Below are positions 9,196 to 18,548 of a stretch of DNA of 64,000 nucleotides, one piece after another. How positions within the stretch are numbered: position 1 is the stretch's first letter; the number at the start of each line of letters is the position of its first letter. This DNA is from Clostridium sp. Ade.TY. Lineage in GTDB: Bacteria > Bacillota > Clostridia > Clostridiales > Clostridiaceae. The position numbers and the translations under genes were made by a program. Location of the stretch: positions 90,557 to 154,556 of the forward strand of contig NZ_AVSV01000027.1 in NCBI RefSeq assembly GCF_000498355.1. The letters run 5' to 3'. Below the pieces are notes generated by a model. That model made no database searches. It saw only the letters and a list, made by a program, of their open reading frames with translations, and had not been told where the DNA came from.

Positions 9196-10554
9196 ATGGA
9201 AATGACATTTGATGAATTACTAAAATATAGTAATGGAGAAATAATATTAGACAATGAAAATAAAAAATTTAACAAATTATCTACTGATACTAGGAAAATA
9301 GAAAATAATAATATATTTTTAGCATTAAAAGGTGAAAATTTTAATGGAAATAAATATGTTAAGGAAGCTTTTAATAAAGGAGCTTCAATAGCTATAGTTG
9401 ATGAAGTTTTATTTGATAGTGAAGAAGTGAATGGTGTTGTAATTAAAGTTAAAGATACAAAAAGAGCTTTATTAAATATTGCAAAAGGTTACAGAGAAAA
9501 ATTAGGAATAAAGGTAGTTGGAATAACAGGATCAACTGGAAAGACTTCAACTAAGGATTTAGTAAGTGCATTTTTAAGTGGAAAATATAAAGTATTTAAA
9601 ACAAAAGGAAACTTTAATAATGAAATTGGACTTCCGCTTATGGTATTAGAATTAGATAGTTCAATTGATGTTGCTGTTCTTGAAATGGGAATGAGTGATT
9701 TTAATGAAATTCATAATCTTTCAGAATGTGCAAATCCAGATATTGCTATGATAACAAATATTGGAGTATCACATATAGAAAACTTAAAAACTAGAGAAAA
9801 TATATTAAAGGCTAAGATGGAAATAACTGATTTCTTTAATAAAGATAATATTCTTATATTAAATAATGAAGATGATATGCTTCAAACTGTTAATAGTAAT
9901 ATGTATGAAATAGTAAAAATTGGTTATAATCAAGGTTGTGATTATTTTGCTGAAAATATCAAATTAGGAAAAGAAACAACATCTTTTGATTTTAATTATA
10001 ATGGAGAAAAACACACAATAACACTTCCTATGGTAGGTGCTCATAATGTTTTAAATGCATTATTAGGAATTGCAGCATCATATAAATTAGGATTAACAGT
10101 TAGAGAGATAAAAGAAGGTCTTAAAAATTTAGAAGCTACATCTATGAGATTAGAATTTATAGAAAGTGAAAAAGGAGTAGAAATAATAAATGATTGTTAT
10201 AATGCTAGTCCAGATTCAATGAAAGCAGCTTTAGATGTATTAAAGAGTAGAGAAGGAAAAAGAAAAATTGCAATACTTGGTACTATGAGAGAACTTGGAG
10301 ATGAAGCTTCTAGATGTCATAAAGAAGTTGGAGAGTATGCAAAAGATAGAGTTGATTTACTTATGGTATGTGGTGAACATATAGATGATTTTAAAGAAGG
10401 TTTTGAAAAAGATAAAATAAAATTATATAATACAAAGGTAAGCTTAATAAACGACTTAAATTCAATTATTAAACCTGAGGATGTTGTATTAGTCAAAGCA
10501 TCAAGAGGAGAAAAATTCGAAGAAATAGTCGAAGAATTAAAAAATATAAAATAA
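9196..10554 (+). CDS. murF: UDP-MurNAc-tripeptide:D-Ala-D-Ala ligase MurF
   Basis: A 452-aa Mur ligase adding D-Ala-D-Ala to the UDP-MurNAc tripeptide. It shows the N-terminal STDTRKIENNNIFLALKG block, the P-loop GITGSTGKTSTKD, and the conserved NDCYNASPDSMKAAL and GTMRELGDEA blocks of MurF. It is co-transcribed with murE (13-bp gap). ATG at 9196 follows an AGAGGTG site that overlaps the end of murE. Confidence 0.96.
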   Translation: MEMTFDELLKYSNGEIILDNENKKFNKLSTDTRKIENNNIFLALKGENFNGNKYVKEAFNKGASIAIVDEVLFDSEEVNGVVIKVKDTKRALLNIAKGYREKLGIKVVGITGSTGKTSTKDLVSAFLSGKYKVFKTKGNFNNEIGLPLMVLELDSSIDVAVLEMGMSDFNEIHNLSECANPDIAMITNIGVSHIENLKTRENILKAKMEITDFFNKDNILILNNEDDMLQTVNSNMYEIVKIGYNQGCDYFAENIKLGKETTSFDFNYNGEKHTITLPMVGAHNVLNALLGIAASYKLGLTVREIKEGLKNLEATSMRLEFIESEKGVEIINDCYNASPDSMKAALDVLKSREGKRKIAILGTMRELGDEASRCHKEVGEYAKDRVDLLMVCGEHIDDFKEGFEKDKIKLYNTKVSLINDLNSIIKPEDVVLVKASRGEKFEEIVEELKNIK

Positions 10555-10560
10555 CAACGA

Positions 10561-10602
10561 AGGAGGTGAACTGCTAAAGTAAATTATACTTTAGTAGTAA
10601 AG
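10561..10602 (+). promoter_or_regulatory. split mraY ribosome-binding site with an intervening hairpin
   Basis: A consensus AAGGAGGTGA (10559-10568) stands 36 nt from the mraY ATG, too far for normal initiation. The interval holds an 11-bp hairpin, 10571-10581 with 10587-10597, with one G-U pair and loop AATTA. Removing the hairpin leaves about 9 nt between AGGAGG and ATG, the usual distance. No in-frame start codon lies closer to the site, because TGA at 10567-10569 blocks the frame upstream. Confidence 0.75.
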
Positions 10603-11583
10603 ATGGGGGATTTTTTTAGTAGTTTTAGTAATCCAGTCACGATATTAGCATTAGCGTTAGTATTAGGTTTTATTATATCAATAGTATTAGGACCTATATT
10701 TATACCAATGCTACACAAATTTAAATTTGGCCAAAACATAAGAGAAGAGGGTCCAAAAAGTCATTTTAAAAAAGCAGGTACACCAACAATGGGTGGAATT
10801 ATATTTATAATATCTGTTACTATTGTAATGCTTGTTATGAGATATAAATTATCAGATGAAGGAATGATAATATTATATTCAATGATAGCATTTGGATTTA
10901 TTGGATTTTTAGATGATATGTTAAAAATAATACACAAAAATAATTTAGGATTAAGAGCATGGCAAAAAATGCTATTACTCTTATTATTTTCAATAGCTAT
11001 GGCTTATTATAGCTATAATGTTCTTGGAACAAGTATAGTAGTTCCATTTCTAGGAGTACAATTAAATCTTGGAATAGTATATATTCCATTTGTAATTTTA
11101 TATTATGCAGGAGCAACAAATGCTGTAAATCTTACTGATGGATTAGATGGATTAGCATCAACAGTTACTGTTATAGTTTTATTATTCTTTAGCATAGTAT
11201 CTTATAAACAAGGAAGCTATCAAATAACAGTATTTTGTGTAGCTTTAATAGGAGCACTTTTAGGTTTCTTAAAGTATAATAAATATCCAGCAAAAATATT
11301 TATGGGGGATACTGGATCATTAGCCTTAGGTGGTGCTGTTGCAAGTATTGCATTACTTTTAAAAAATCCGATAATTCTTGCAATAGTTGGAGGAATATAT
11401 GTTTTTGAAACTTTATCAGTAATAATACAAGTAGTTTCTTTTAAAACAACTGGTAAGAGAGTTTTTAAAATGGCTCCAGTTCATCATCATTTTGAACAAT
11501 TAGGATGGTCAGAAAAGAAAGTAGTATTTGTATTTTCATTAGTAACTATTATCCTTTGTATTATAGGAGGTTTATCACTTTAG
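10603..11583 (+). CDS. mraY: phospho-MurNAc-pentapeptide-transferase MraY (lipid I synthase)
   Basis: A 326-aa polytopic membrane protein with about ten hydrophobic helices. Family signatures: the GTPTMGG loop, LDD of [30 protein letters not shown] with catalytic Asp, and APVHHHFE near the C-terminus. It transfers phospho-MurNAc-pentapeptide to undecaprenyl phosphate on the inner membrane face. It lies between murF and the SEDS gene; murD, which often follows mraY, is missing. Translation probably depends on the unusual hairpin leader annotated just upstream. Confidence 0.97.
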   Translation: MGDFFSSFSNPVTILALALVLGFIISIVLGPIFIPMLHKFKFGQNIREEGPKSHFKKAGTPTMGGIIFIISVTIVMLVMRYKLSDEGMIILYSMIAFGFIGFLDDMLKIIHKNNLGLRAWQKMLLLLLFSIAMAYYSYNVLGTSIVVPFLGVQLNLGIVYIPFVILYYAGATNAVNLTDGLDGLASTVTVIVLLFFSIVSYKQGSYQITVFCVALIGALLGFLKYNKYPAKIFMGDTGSLALGGAVASIALLLKNPIILAIVGGIYVFETLSVIIQVVSFKTTGKRVFKMAPVHHHFEQLGWSEKKVVFVFSLVTIILCIIGGLSL

Positions 11584-11607
11584 TAATATATATCGGAGGA
11601 AGTTTGT

Positions 11608-12756
11608 ATGAGGAAAATAAGACCCAAAGGGAAGAGAATGGGTGAAATTGATTATGGTATATTTTGTACTATAATATTATTACTTGCTGTTGGGGTTGTA
11701 ATGGTATATTCAGCAAGTTCGTATTATGCTATGTTTCATAATAATGATAGTATGCATTATTTAAAAAGACAGGTTATATGGAGTCTTTTGGGTATTGCAT
11801 CTATGATGTTTATGATGTCTATTGATTATCATAAATTAAAAAAAATAATAATGCCATTATTACCTATAACAATAATAGCTTTGTTAGCTGTTTTTGCTTT
11901 TCCAGGCGTTAATGGAGCAAAAAGATGGATTCAACTTGGGCCACTTTCATTCCAGCCGTCAGAGCTTGCGAAATATGTAGTAGTACTTTATTTGGCAATG
12001 TTTTTAGAAAGAAAAGGCGATGTTATAAAGAGTTTAAAAAAAGGAGTAATTCCCTGCTTTTTAATTGCAGGAATATTTGCAGGTTTAGTACTTGCTGAAA
12101 AAAACTTAAGTATAGCATCGGTAATTATGATAGTTACATTTATAATGGTTTATTCAGCAGGAGCAAGAGATAGGCATATGTTTGGACTTGTTATGCCAAC
12201 ACTTGGGATAGCAGCAGCGGCATTTGCATTTTTAGAACCATATAGAAGAGCTAGAATGCTTAACTTTATAAATCCTTGGAAAGATCCAGCAGGTAATGGA
12301 TATCAATTAATACAATCTTTTTATGCATTAGGTGCTGGAGGAGTAACTGGTCTTGGACTTGGTCAATCAAGACAAAAAATGCTGTATATGCCAGAACCTC
12401 ATAATGACTTTATATTCTCTATAATAGGAGAAGAATTAGGCCTTATTGGTTGTATATTAATAATATTATTATTTGTTATATTTGTTTGGAGAGGTATAAG
12501 GGTTGCTATAAAAGCAAGAGATACATTTGGAAGTCTTTTAGCTATAGGTATAACTTCAGTTATAGCTGTTCAATCTATTATAAATATAGCTGTTGTAACA
12601 GGATCAATGCCTGTAACAGGAGTACCACTTCCTTTTATAAGTTATGGAGGAACATCACTTGTAATTAATTTAATAGCAATGGGAATATTACTTAATATAT
12701 CAAGGCAAGTTGAAGGTAAAGAAAAAGTGAAAAAAGCAAAAGAAAGAGAAGCTTAG
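11608..12756 (+). CDS. spoVE: SEDS-family peptidoglycan polymerase (SpoVE/FtsW)
   Basis: A 382-aa protein with about ten membrane segments and SEDS-family blocks: an N-terminal VYSASSYYA segment, the large loop containing NPWKDPAGNGYQLIQS, PEPHNDFIFSIIGEELG, and the C-terminal PLPFISYGGTSL. SEDS proteins polymerise glycan from lipid II together with a class B PBP; spoVD upstream is the natural partner. In Bacillus, SpoVE is needed for spore cortex and FtsW for division. Here one gene occupies the cluster, so its use in growth or sporulation is open. GGAGGA precedes ATG at 11608. Confidence 0.92.
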   Translation: MRKIRPKGKRMGEIDYGIFCTIILLLAVGVVMVYSASSYYAMFHNNDSMHYLKRQVIWSLLGIASMMFMMSIDYHKLKKIIMPLLPITIIALLAVFAFPGVNGAKRWIQLGPLSFQPSELAKYVVVLYLAMFLERKGDVIKSLKKGVIPCFLIAGIFAGLVLAEKNLSIASVIMIVTFIMVYSAGARDRHMFGLVMPTLGIAAAAFAFLEPYRRARMLNFINPWKDPAGNGYQLIQSFYALGAGGVTGLGLGQSRQKMLYMPEPHNDFIFSIIGEELGLIGCILIILLFVIFVWRGIRVAIKARDTFGSLLAIGITSVIAVQSIINIAVVTGSMPVTGVPLPFISYGGTSLVINLIAMGILLNISRQVEGKEKVKKAKEREA

Positions 12757-12782
12757 TAGTGATATCACTACTAAGCTTTTTA
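12749..12782 (+). terminator. rho-independent terminator after spoVE
   Basis: A 30-nt perfect palindrome (12749-12778) that includes the spoVE stop codon, followed by a short T-run. It closes the first division and wall transcript. Confidence 0.8.
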
Positions 12783-12895
12783 ATGAAAATTATAAACAAT
12801 AATTAATTGGTTGTTAAGAAATTTGTAATGAAAAATTAGGTTAAGAATGGTATTATAGTAATGTATATAAAAAATAGGTGAGGATAGGTAAAAGT

Positions 12896-13669
12896 ATGGG
12901 AGCATCAGAAAATAAATATATAAAGAAGGCAAGAAAAAAAAGAATTATAAAAAGAACTATCTTTATATTAATTTTAGTAATAATAGCGTTAGGTTTACTT
13001 ATTACAAAGTCAAAGATATTTTTAATAAAAAATATAGAATTAGATGGAAAAAATTTAGTTTCTAAAGATGTTATATCAAATGAACTTCAAAATATAAAGG
13101 GAGAAAATATATTTTTTGTTAAGAGTGATGATATAAAAAAGGCTCTTAAATCAGATCCTTATATAAATGAAGTTTCTATATCAAGAAAGTTTCCATCAAC
13201 ACTTAAAGTTAATGTTACAGAGAAAAATATAGCTTATTATACAAAAACTAGTTCTGGATATGATATTATAAGTTCTGATTTTGTTCTTTTAGAAAAGGTT
13301 AATGATATAAAAGGAAGAAAATTAATAGAGTTAATAGGATTAAATTCAGATAATGAAACTTTAGGAAGTAAATATATAAATACTAAAGATGACACAAGAT
13401 TAGAAGATTTTCTTAAAGAGCTATATAAGATAAATCAATCAAATACTACAAAACATAACATAACAAAAGTAAATGTTTCAAATCTTAATTCTATAATAGT
13501 ATATTTTGGTGATACTGAGGTAAAAGTTGGAAATGGGGAGAATTTAGTAAAGAAGATGAATGATGCATTAAATATTTTAAATGGATTAGAAGAACAAAAA
13601 GTAAATATGAAAAAAGGGTATGTTGATGTAAGTTTTGAAGGGGCTCCTGTAATTAAACAAGGAAAATAG
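12896..13669 (+). CDS. divIB: cell division protein FtsQ/DivIB
   Basis: A 257-aa bitopic protein: basic cytoplasmic tail, transmembrane segment (TIFILILVIIALGLLI, about residues 22-42), POTRA domain beginning IKNIELDGKNLVS, then the FtsQ domain with PYINEVSISRKFPSTLKV. It is the septal membrane scaffold that binds FtsL and FtsB/DivIC outside the cell. ATG at 12896 sits 7 nt from a GAGGATAGG site; GTG at 12878 would lie inside that region and lacks its own site. A promoter is expected in the 110 bp after the spoVE terminator. Confidence 0.88.
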   Translation: MGASENKYIKKARKKRIIKRTIFILILVIIALGLLITKSKIFLIKNIELDGKNLVSKDVISNELQNIKGENIFFVKSDDIKKALKSDPYINEVSISRKFPSTLKVNVTEKNIAYYTKTSSGYDIISSDFVLLEKVNDIKGRKLIELIGLNSDNETLGSKYINTKDDTRLEDFLKELYKINQSNTTKHNITKVNVSNLNSIIVYFGDTEVKVGNGENLVKKMNDALNILNGLEEQKVNMKKGYVDVSFEGAPVIKQGK

Positions 13670-13685
13670 AGGAGGTTATATGTAA

Positions 13686-14423
13686 ATGAAGAAATCAGTT
13701 TCACAGATTTCTATTGCAGCAGTATGTGCTATATTAGGTTTTTTGTTAGCATATCAGTTTAAAATATTAAAAATAAATAATGAGACAGGAATAGAAAGCT
13801 ACAATAAAAGTGATATAATTGCAGAAATTGATAGTTTGAAAAAAGAAAAAGAAGAGCTTCAAAAGAAAAACAATTCTTTGAGCGAAGAATTAAAAACTTT
13901 AGAAGAAGCTGCTTCAAAAGAAGGAAATGTTGGAAAAGAAATAAAAAATCAATTAGACTCGGCTAGAATGCAATTAGGACTTATAGATGTAAAAGGTCCT
14001 GGAGTTACAATAAAAATAACTCCTAAAACATCAATTTTTGGTAGTAATACAGAAGAAATGGGAAGAGGAATTACTGAAGAAGAGCTAGTACATATAATTA
14101 ATTTGCTTTGGTATTCAAAAGCAGAGGCAATTTCAGTAAATGGATATAGAATAACTCCACAAACTGGTATAAAGAATTCAAGTAACTATATATGGATAGG
14201 AAGTGCAGGTAAGGTTAGTCCAAAGGAACCTATAATTATAAAGGCTATAGGAGATAAAGCTAGGTTAAATGTTGGATTGAATTTTCCAGGCTCATTAGAT
14301 TTTGGAGCACTTCAAAATTATAATTGTGAAGTAGAACAAAGTGATAATATAGTTATAGATAAAACAACTCAAACTATAAAAAGTGATTATTTAAAACCAG
14401 TTGACAAAAAGGAGGAGAAGTAA
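13686..14423 (+). CDS. DUF881 family membrane protein (first copy)
   Basis: A 245-aa protein with an N-terminal membrane anchor (ISIAAVCAILGFLLAYQF), a coiled-coil spacer (about 45-85, KKEKEELQKKNNSL) and a DUF881 domain (VKGPGVTIKI, LWYSKAEAISVNGYRI, YIWIGSAG). DUF881 proteins are found next to division genes in Gram-positive bacteria; their biochemical function is not established. The gene overlaps the start of the small basic protein gene by one base (TAATG), which indicates coupled translation. Confidence 0.88.
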   Translation: MKKSVSQISIAAVCAILGFLLAYQFKILKINNETGIESYNKSDIIAEIDSLKKEKEELQKKNNSLSEELKTLEEAASKEGNVGKEIKNQLDSARMQLGLIDVKGPGVTIKITPKTSIFGSNTEEMGRGITEEELVHIINLLWYSKAEAISVNGYRITPQTGIKNSSNYIWIGSAGKVSPKEPIIIKAIGDKARLNVGLNFPGSLDFGALQNYNCEVEQSDNIVIDKTTQTIKSDYLKPVDKKEEK

Positions 14424-14779
14424 TGGTACCATTTATAGGATTGTTAATAGGTATAGTTTTTGGATTTATATTTGATGTTAATATTCCAGATAAACTTTCA
14501 CCTTATATGTCTGTTGCTATACTTGCATGTTTAGATTCGGTATTTGGAGCTATAAGAGCTAATTTATCAAAGAGTTTCCAAGCAGATATATTTATTTCTG
14601 GTTTTTTTGGGAATGCATTATTAGCAGCAGGGTTAGCATATCTTGGAGATAAGCTTGGAATACCTATTTATATTGCAGCAGTAATTGTATTTGGAGGAAG
14701 GATATTTAATAACTTTGCAATAATAAGAAGATTGTTAATAGAAAAACTTAGAACACGAAATAGAGAGAAAAAGGTATGA
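14423..14779 (+). CDS. sbp: small basic protein Sbp (DUF1290)
   Basis: A 118-aa hydrophobic protein with three to four membrane helices (MVPFIGLLIGIVFGFIF, MSVAILACLDSVFGAIRA, GFFGNALLAAGLAYLG, IYIAAVIVFGGRIF) and a basic C-terminus. It matches the DUF1290/Sbp family encoded between divIB and ftsA in many Firmicutes. Its function is unknown. It starts inside the stop codon of the first DUF881 gene and ends by a 4-bp ATGA overlap with the second, so the three are a tight translational unit. Confidence 0.85.
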   Translation: MVPFIGLLIGIVFGFIFDVNIPDKLSPYMSVAILACLDSVFGAIRANLSKSFQADIFISGFFGNALLAAGLAYLGDKLGIPIYIAAVIVFGGRIFNNFAIIRRLLIEKLRTRNREKKV

Positions 14780-15507
14780 AAATAAAGGGTGGATTTATAG
14801 TTTTTATTGCAGCTATATTTTTAGGAATGCTTATATCTTTTAATGTTAATTTTAATAAGATAATAGAGAGAAATTTAAGTTTAAGTGCAAAACAATATAA
14901 AGATGCAATAAATGAAAAGAGTGATTTATATAAAGAGGTTGAAAGTTTAAAAGAGAATAATATTAAAACACAAGAAACTATAAATAAATATAAATATGAT
15001 GATAAAAAGCAAGATAAAATATTGGATAGTATGAAATTACAACTTAAAGATTATGGAATGATAACAGGCCTTTCAGAGGTTCAAGGTTCTGGTCTTTTAA
15101 TAAAGATAAATGATGGAAATATTAATTTGAATAAAGATACAGATTTTGAAACAAAATCAAAAATATTTCATGATAATGATATGGCATTGGTTTTAAATGA
15201 CTTAAGAAAAGCTGGTGCTGAAGCTATAAGTATAAATAATCATAGGGTTATACCTGGGACAGGAGTTATATGCAATTGGGCTTTTTTAGGGTTTGGAGAT
15301 GATTCTACAGAATATGCACCATTTTACATATATGCGATAGGTGATCCAGAAGTTATGAAAACTTCTTTGTTAGAGGAAGGAAGTCATATTAGAGAGCTAA
15401 TGATTAGACAATTATCTGTAGATATAGAAGAAAAGAAGAATATAGTTATGCCTGCAGCTTTAAGTATTAGAAATAATGAATACATGAAGGAATATGTAGG
15501 TAATTGA
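14776..15507 (+). CDS. DUF881 family membrane protein (second copy)
   Basis: A 243-aa protein with the same plan as the copy before sbp: membrane anchor (FIVFIAAIFLGMLISF), coiled coil (about 40-95) and DUF881 domain (VQGSGLLIKI, DLRKAGAEAISINNHRVIPGTGV). Sequence divergence from the first copy is large, so the duplication is old. It overlaps sbp by ATGA. Neighbours suggest an envelope or division-linked role; no biochemical activity is known. Confidence 0.87.
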   Translation: MKIKGGFIVFIAAIFLGMLISFNVNFNKIIERNLSLSAKQYKDAINEKSDLYKEVESLKENNIKTQETINKYKYDDKKQDKILDSMKLQLKDYGMITGLSEVQGSGLLIKINDGNINLNKDTDFETKSKIFHDNDMALVLNDLRKAGAEAISINNHRVIPGTGVICNWAFLGFGDDSTEYAPFYIYAIGDPEVMKTSLLEEGSHIRELMIRQLSVDIEEKKNIVMPAALSIRNNEYMKEYVGN

Positions 15508-15613
15508 TAAAAAATATGAAATATACAAAAAAATATATATAAATTAGAGGAATTTGAAAATAAATGAAGAATAATACTTAATAGAGTAGAAACTATTAAT
15601 TAAGGAGGCTTTT

Positions 15614-16276
15614 ATGAGTATCAAGCAGAATATAGAAACAATTGAGAATAATTTACCTAAAAGCGTTAAATTATTAGCAGTTTCTAAAACTAGAACTATA
15701 GAAGAAATGGAAGAAGCATATGATTTTGGCTTAAGAGATTTTGCAGAAAACAAAGTTCAAGAATTAGTTAGAAAAGAAGAATTATTTCATAAAGATGTAA
15801 AATGGCATCTTATAGGTAACTTACAAACTAATAAAGTGAAATATATTGTCGGAAAAGTTCATTTAATTCATTCTCTTTCAAGTGTCAAGCTTTTAGAAAA
15901 GATAGAAGATGTGTTTGGAAAACATAATATTATAGCTAATACTTTAATTCAGATAAATATAGGTAGAGAAGAAAGTAAAACTGGAGTTTTACTTGAGGAT
16001 TTAGAAGAACTTATTATAAAGATTGAACAATGTAACTTTGTAAAAGTTAAAGGTATAATGGTTATAATCCCAAAAGGAAATGATGAAAGTAATAGAAATT
16101 ACTTTAAACAAACTTATGATATATTTTCAAAATTAAAAGAAAGAACTTTTAATAATATAAGCATGGAAATATTATCAATGGGAATGACACATGATTATAA
16201 AATAGCAGTAGAAGAAGGTTCTAATATGGTTCGTATAGGAACTGGAATATTTGGAGAAAGAAATTATAATATTTAG
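15614..16276 (+). CDS. yggS: YggS-family pyridoxal phosphate homeostasis protein
   Basis: A 220-aa PLP-binding TIM-barrel protein. The PLP lysine lies in [13 protein letters not shown] (about residue 26), followed by the conserved [53 protein letters not shown] blocks. YggS/YlmE carries PLP and affects vitamin B6 and amino acid homeostasis without a known catalytic reaction. It begins the yggS-sepF-yggT-ylmH-divIVA series. An AAGGAGG site precedes ATG at 15614. Confidence 0.93.
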   Translation: MSIKQNIETIENNLPKSVKLLAVSKTRTIEEMEEAYDFGLRDFAENKVQELVRKEELFHKDVKWHLIGNLQTNKVKYIVGKVHLIHSLSSVKLLEKIEDVFGKHNIIANTLIQINIGREESKTGVLLEDLEELIIKIEQCNFVKVKGIMVIIPKGNDESNRNYFKQTYDIFSKLKERTFNNISMEILSMGMTHDYKIAVEEGSNMVRIGTGIFGERNYNI

Positions 16277-16287
16277 GAGGAATTTAT

Positions 16288-16758
16288 ATGGCAAATATGA
16301 TATCAAAAATGAAAAATATTTTAGGGTTTGGAGATTTTGATGAAGACTTTGAAGATGAAGAGTTTGAAGATGAGTTTGAAGAAAAAGGAGAAGAAAATGT
16401 TGCAATAGACGAAAATATTGAACCAGTTATTTCTGGAAAAAGATCAAATAAGGTTGTAAATATTCATACTTCAGCTTCAGCTAAAGTTTTAATAACAAAG
16501 CCTACTGCTTATGAAGAGGCTATGGAAATATGTGATGCTATAAGAAATAGAAGAATAGTAGTAGTTAATACAACTAATCTTGATATAAGAACAGCTCAAA
16601 GATTATTAGACTTTATTGGTGGTTCTTGTTATGCATTACATGGAGATATTCAAGAAATTGAAAAAAGAGTATATCTTCTATCACCTTCAAATGTTGAAGT
16701 AACTAGTGAATTAAAAAGTGAGTTAACTTCAAAAGCTTTATTTAATTGGTCTAAATAA
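16288..16758 (+). CDS. sepF: cell division protein SepF
   Basis: A 156-aa protein: an N-terminal amphipathic membrane-targeting helix ([14 protein letters not shown]), an acidic linker (about 17-40, rich in D/E/F), and the SepF core (about 65-150; [24 protein letters not shown] and the glycine-containing [10 protein letters not shown]). SepF tethers FtsZ to the membrane and shapes the septum in Firmicutes. It follows yggS after 11 bp. Confidence 0.93.
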   Translation: MANMISKMKNILGFGDFDEDFEDEEFEDEFEEKGEENVAIDENIEPVISGKRSNKVVNIHTSASAKVLITKPTAYEEAMEICDAIRNRRIVVVNTTNLDIRTAQRLLDFIGGSCYALHGDIQEIEKRVYLLSPSNVEVTSELKSELTSKALFNWSK

Positions 16759-16772
16759 TAGGAGGATAATAT

Positions 16773-17048
16773 ATGCAAAGCTTTTTAGCTAATTTTATTA
16801 ATTCTCTTTTCCGAATAATAGAATTAGCAATTATTTTAGAGTGTATACTATCTTGGGTTGTAAGAGATAGAAGTAATGGAATAATGGGTCTGATAACAAG
16901 TTTTACAGAGCCTATTTTAAAACCATTTAGAGCTATACAGTATAAATTTTTAGGTAATTTACCAGTGGATTTATCTCCTATATTTGCAATTGTTGTATTA
17001 GATTTAATAAGACCTTTAATATTATCGATTTTAATAGGTGTTTTTTGA
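16773..17048 (+). CDS. yggT: YggT family membrane protein
   Basis: A 91-aa protein with two hydrophobic segments (FRIIELAIILECILSWVV and LSPIFAIVVLDLIRPLILSILI) and the conserved FTEPILKPFRAIQ motif between them, as in YggT/YlmG. The family is linked to division or osmotic fitness by its conserved place beside sepF; its molecular role is unknown. Spacing to sepF is 14 bp with an AGGAGG site. Confidence 0.92.
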   Translation: MQSFLANFINSLFRIIELAIILECILSWVVRDRSNGIMGLITSFTEPILKPFRAIQYKFLGNLPVDLSPIFAIVVLDLIRPLILSILIGVF

Positions 17049-17049
17049 T

Positions 17050-17817
17050 ATGGATAGAGAAACTATAAGTAAAAAATTTATAGGTGAAGATAAAAATAAA
17101 GCTATAAATTTATATGAAAAAATGATTATTTCATATGAAAAAAATATTCCTATGTTTGGAAATGAATTTTACACTCCAAACATATGGAAATTTTTTTGTA
17201 GTGAAATAAAAATAAATGGATTAGAAATTACAAATGATGGACTTTTTAAAGATTCAGAAAGACGTATGATATGTTTTAATAATATTTTTTATTTATCTTT
17301 TCCAATAAAACTTCTAAAAATAACAGTAAACACAAAATTTAATAAAGTGTTTCATAATCAATATTTAGGAAGTATATTATCATTAGGATTAGAACGTGAT
17401 AAAATAGGAGACTTAATAGTTAAAGATAATTCTTGTTATGTGGTAGTGCATGAGGATATAAAAGATTATATAATAAATAATTTAGTCCAAATTGGAAAAG
17501 TAAAATGTAAAGTTGAAGAAATATTTGAAAGTATAAATGAGATAAATTATGAATTTGAAACAAGTACAATAATGATTTCTGCTATGCGAATAGATGCTGT
17601 AGTATCAAAAATCATAAATAAGTCCAGAAATATAGCTCAAAGTATGATTGAAGAAGGATTAGTACTTGTAAATTATTCTACTATAAGAGACAAAAGCTTT
17701 GAGGTAAAAAGGGAAGATAGAATAACAATAAGAAAATATGGAAAGTACATACTTGGGGAATGTACTGGCTATACGAAGAGTGGTAAATGTAAAATAGATA
17801 TAAAAAAATATACATAG
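17050..17817 (+). CDS. ylmH: YlmH-like RNA-binding protein with S4 domain
   Basis: A 255-aa protein with a C-terminal S4 RNA-binding domain (about residues 178-240: RIDAVVSKIINKSRNIAQSMI, then VLVNYSTIRDKSFEVKREDRITIRKYGKY). YlmH homologues bind ribosomal or tRNA ligands and have been tied to rescue of stalled 50S subunits; that link is family knowledge. I use ATG at 17050, which follows an ATAGGTG site; GTG at 17038 would overlap yggT by 11 bp. Confidence 0.87.
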   Translation: MDRETISKKFIGEDKNKAINLYEKMIISYEKNIPMFGNEFYTPNIWKFFCSEIKINGLEITNDGLFKDSERRMICFNNIFYLSFPIKLLKITVNTKFNKVFHNQYLGSILSLGLERDKIGDLIVKDNSCYVVVHEDIKDYIINNLVQIGKVKCKVEEIFESINEINYEFETSTIMISAMRIDAVVSKIINKSRNIAQSMIEEGLVLVNYSTIRDKSFEVKREDRITIRKYGKYILGECTGYTKSGKCKIDIKKYT

Positions 17818-17833
17818 TAGAGGTGTGAAAATA

Positions 17834-18436
17834 ATGAAATTAACTCCAATGGATATAAATAATAAGGAATTTAAGAGGGGACTTAGAGGATATATTCCAG
17901 ATGAAGTAGATGAGTTTTTAGATGAAGTTGTCGACAATTATGAGGAATTATACAAAGAGAATTCAAAGCTTAAAGAAAAGTTAGAAATTTTAGAAGAACA
18001 AATAGAACATTATGCTAAAATAGAGTCAACTATTCAAAATACTTTAGTTTTAGCTCAAAATGCTGCAGACCAAGCAAAGGAAAGTGCACAAAAAGAAGCA
18101 GAACTTATAGTTAAAAATGCAAATGAAACAGCACAAAGAATAGTAGATAAAGCTCATAATGATGTAATTCAAATAAATGATGAGTTTGATAGAGTAAAAC
18201 AAGAATTTATTAAGTTTAGAGCTAAGTTTAGAAACTTTATGAATACGCAATTAGAAACATTTGATGATTTAGAAAAAGATATCAATAAAAATTATTCAAT
18301 TACAAGTACTATAGAGGAATTAGATATTAAAGATGTGACTTATAGAGATGAAGAAGTAGTTGATAATGGAGTTGAAAGTGTTTCATCAAATGAGTTAGAT
18401 GAAATAAAAAGTTTTTTTGCAAATAAAGAAGAATAA
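17834..18436 (+). CDS. divIVA: DivIVA-family polar/septal scaffold protein
   Basis: A 200-aa protein beginning MKLTPMDINNKEFKRGLRGY, the DivIVA membrane-binding N-terminus, followed by PDEVDEFLDEVVDNYEELYKEN and long coiled coil through about residue 140. DivIVA senses negative membrane curvature and recruits division and chromosome-segregation proteins to poles and septa; in sporulating species it also helps anchor chromosome origins. ATG at 17834 is preceded by GAGGTG; GTG at 17825 lies within that site. A strong terminator ends the unit. Confidence 0.93.
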   Translation: MKLTPMDINNKEFKRGLRGYIPDEVDEFLDEVVDNYEELYKENSKLKEKLEILEEQIEHYAKIESTIQNTLVLAQNAADQAKESAQKEAELIVKNANETAQRIVDKAHNDVIQINDEFDRVKQEFIKFRAKFRNFMNTQLETFDDLEKDINKNYSITSTIEELDIKDVTYRDEEVVDNGVESVSSNELDEIKSFFANKEE

Positions 18437-18473
18437 AATTAGCGGCATTCAAAGTAATGCCGCTAATTTTTAT
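18435..18473 (+). terminator. rho-independent terminator after divIVA
   Basis: 15-bp perfect stem (18435-18449 with 18456-18470), GC-rich core AGCGGCATT, and T-run. It closes the yggS-divIVA transcript. Confidence 0.92.
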
Positions 18474-18548
18474 ATATTGATATAGTTGAGTAAAATTATA
18501 CTATATATTATAATTGTTTAAGTAATAAAGTTTTAGGAGAATTTTAAA

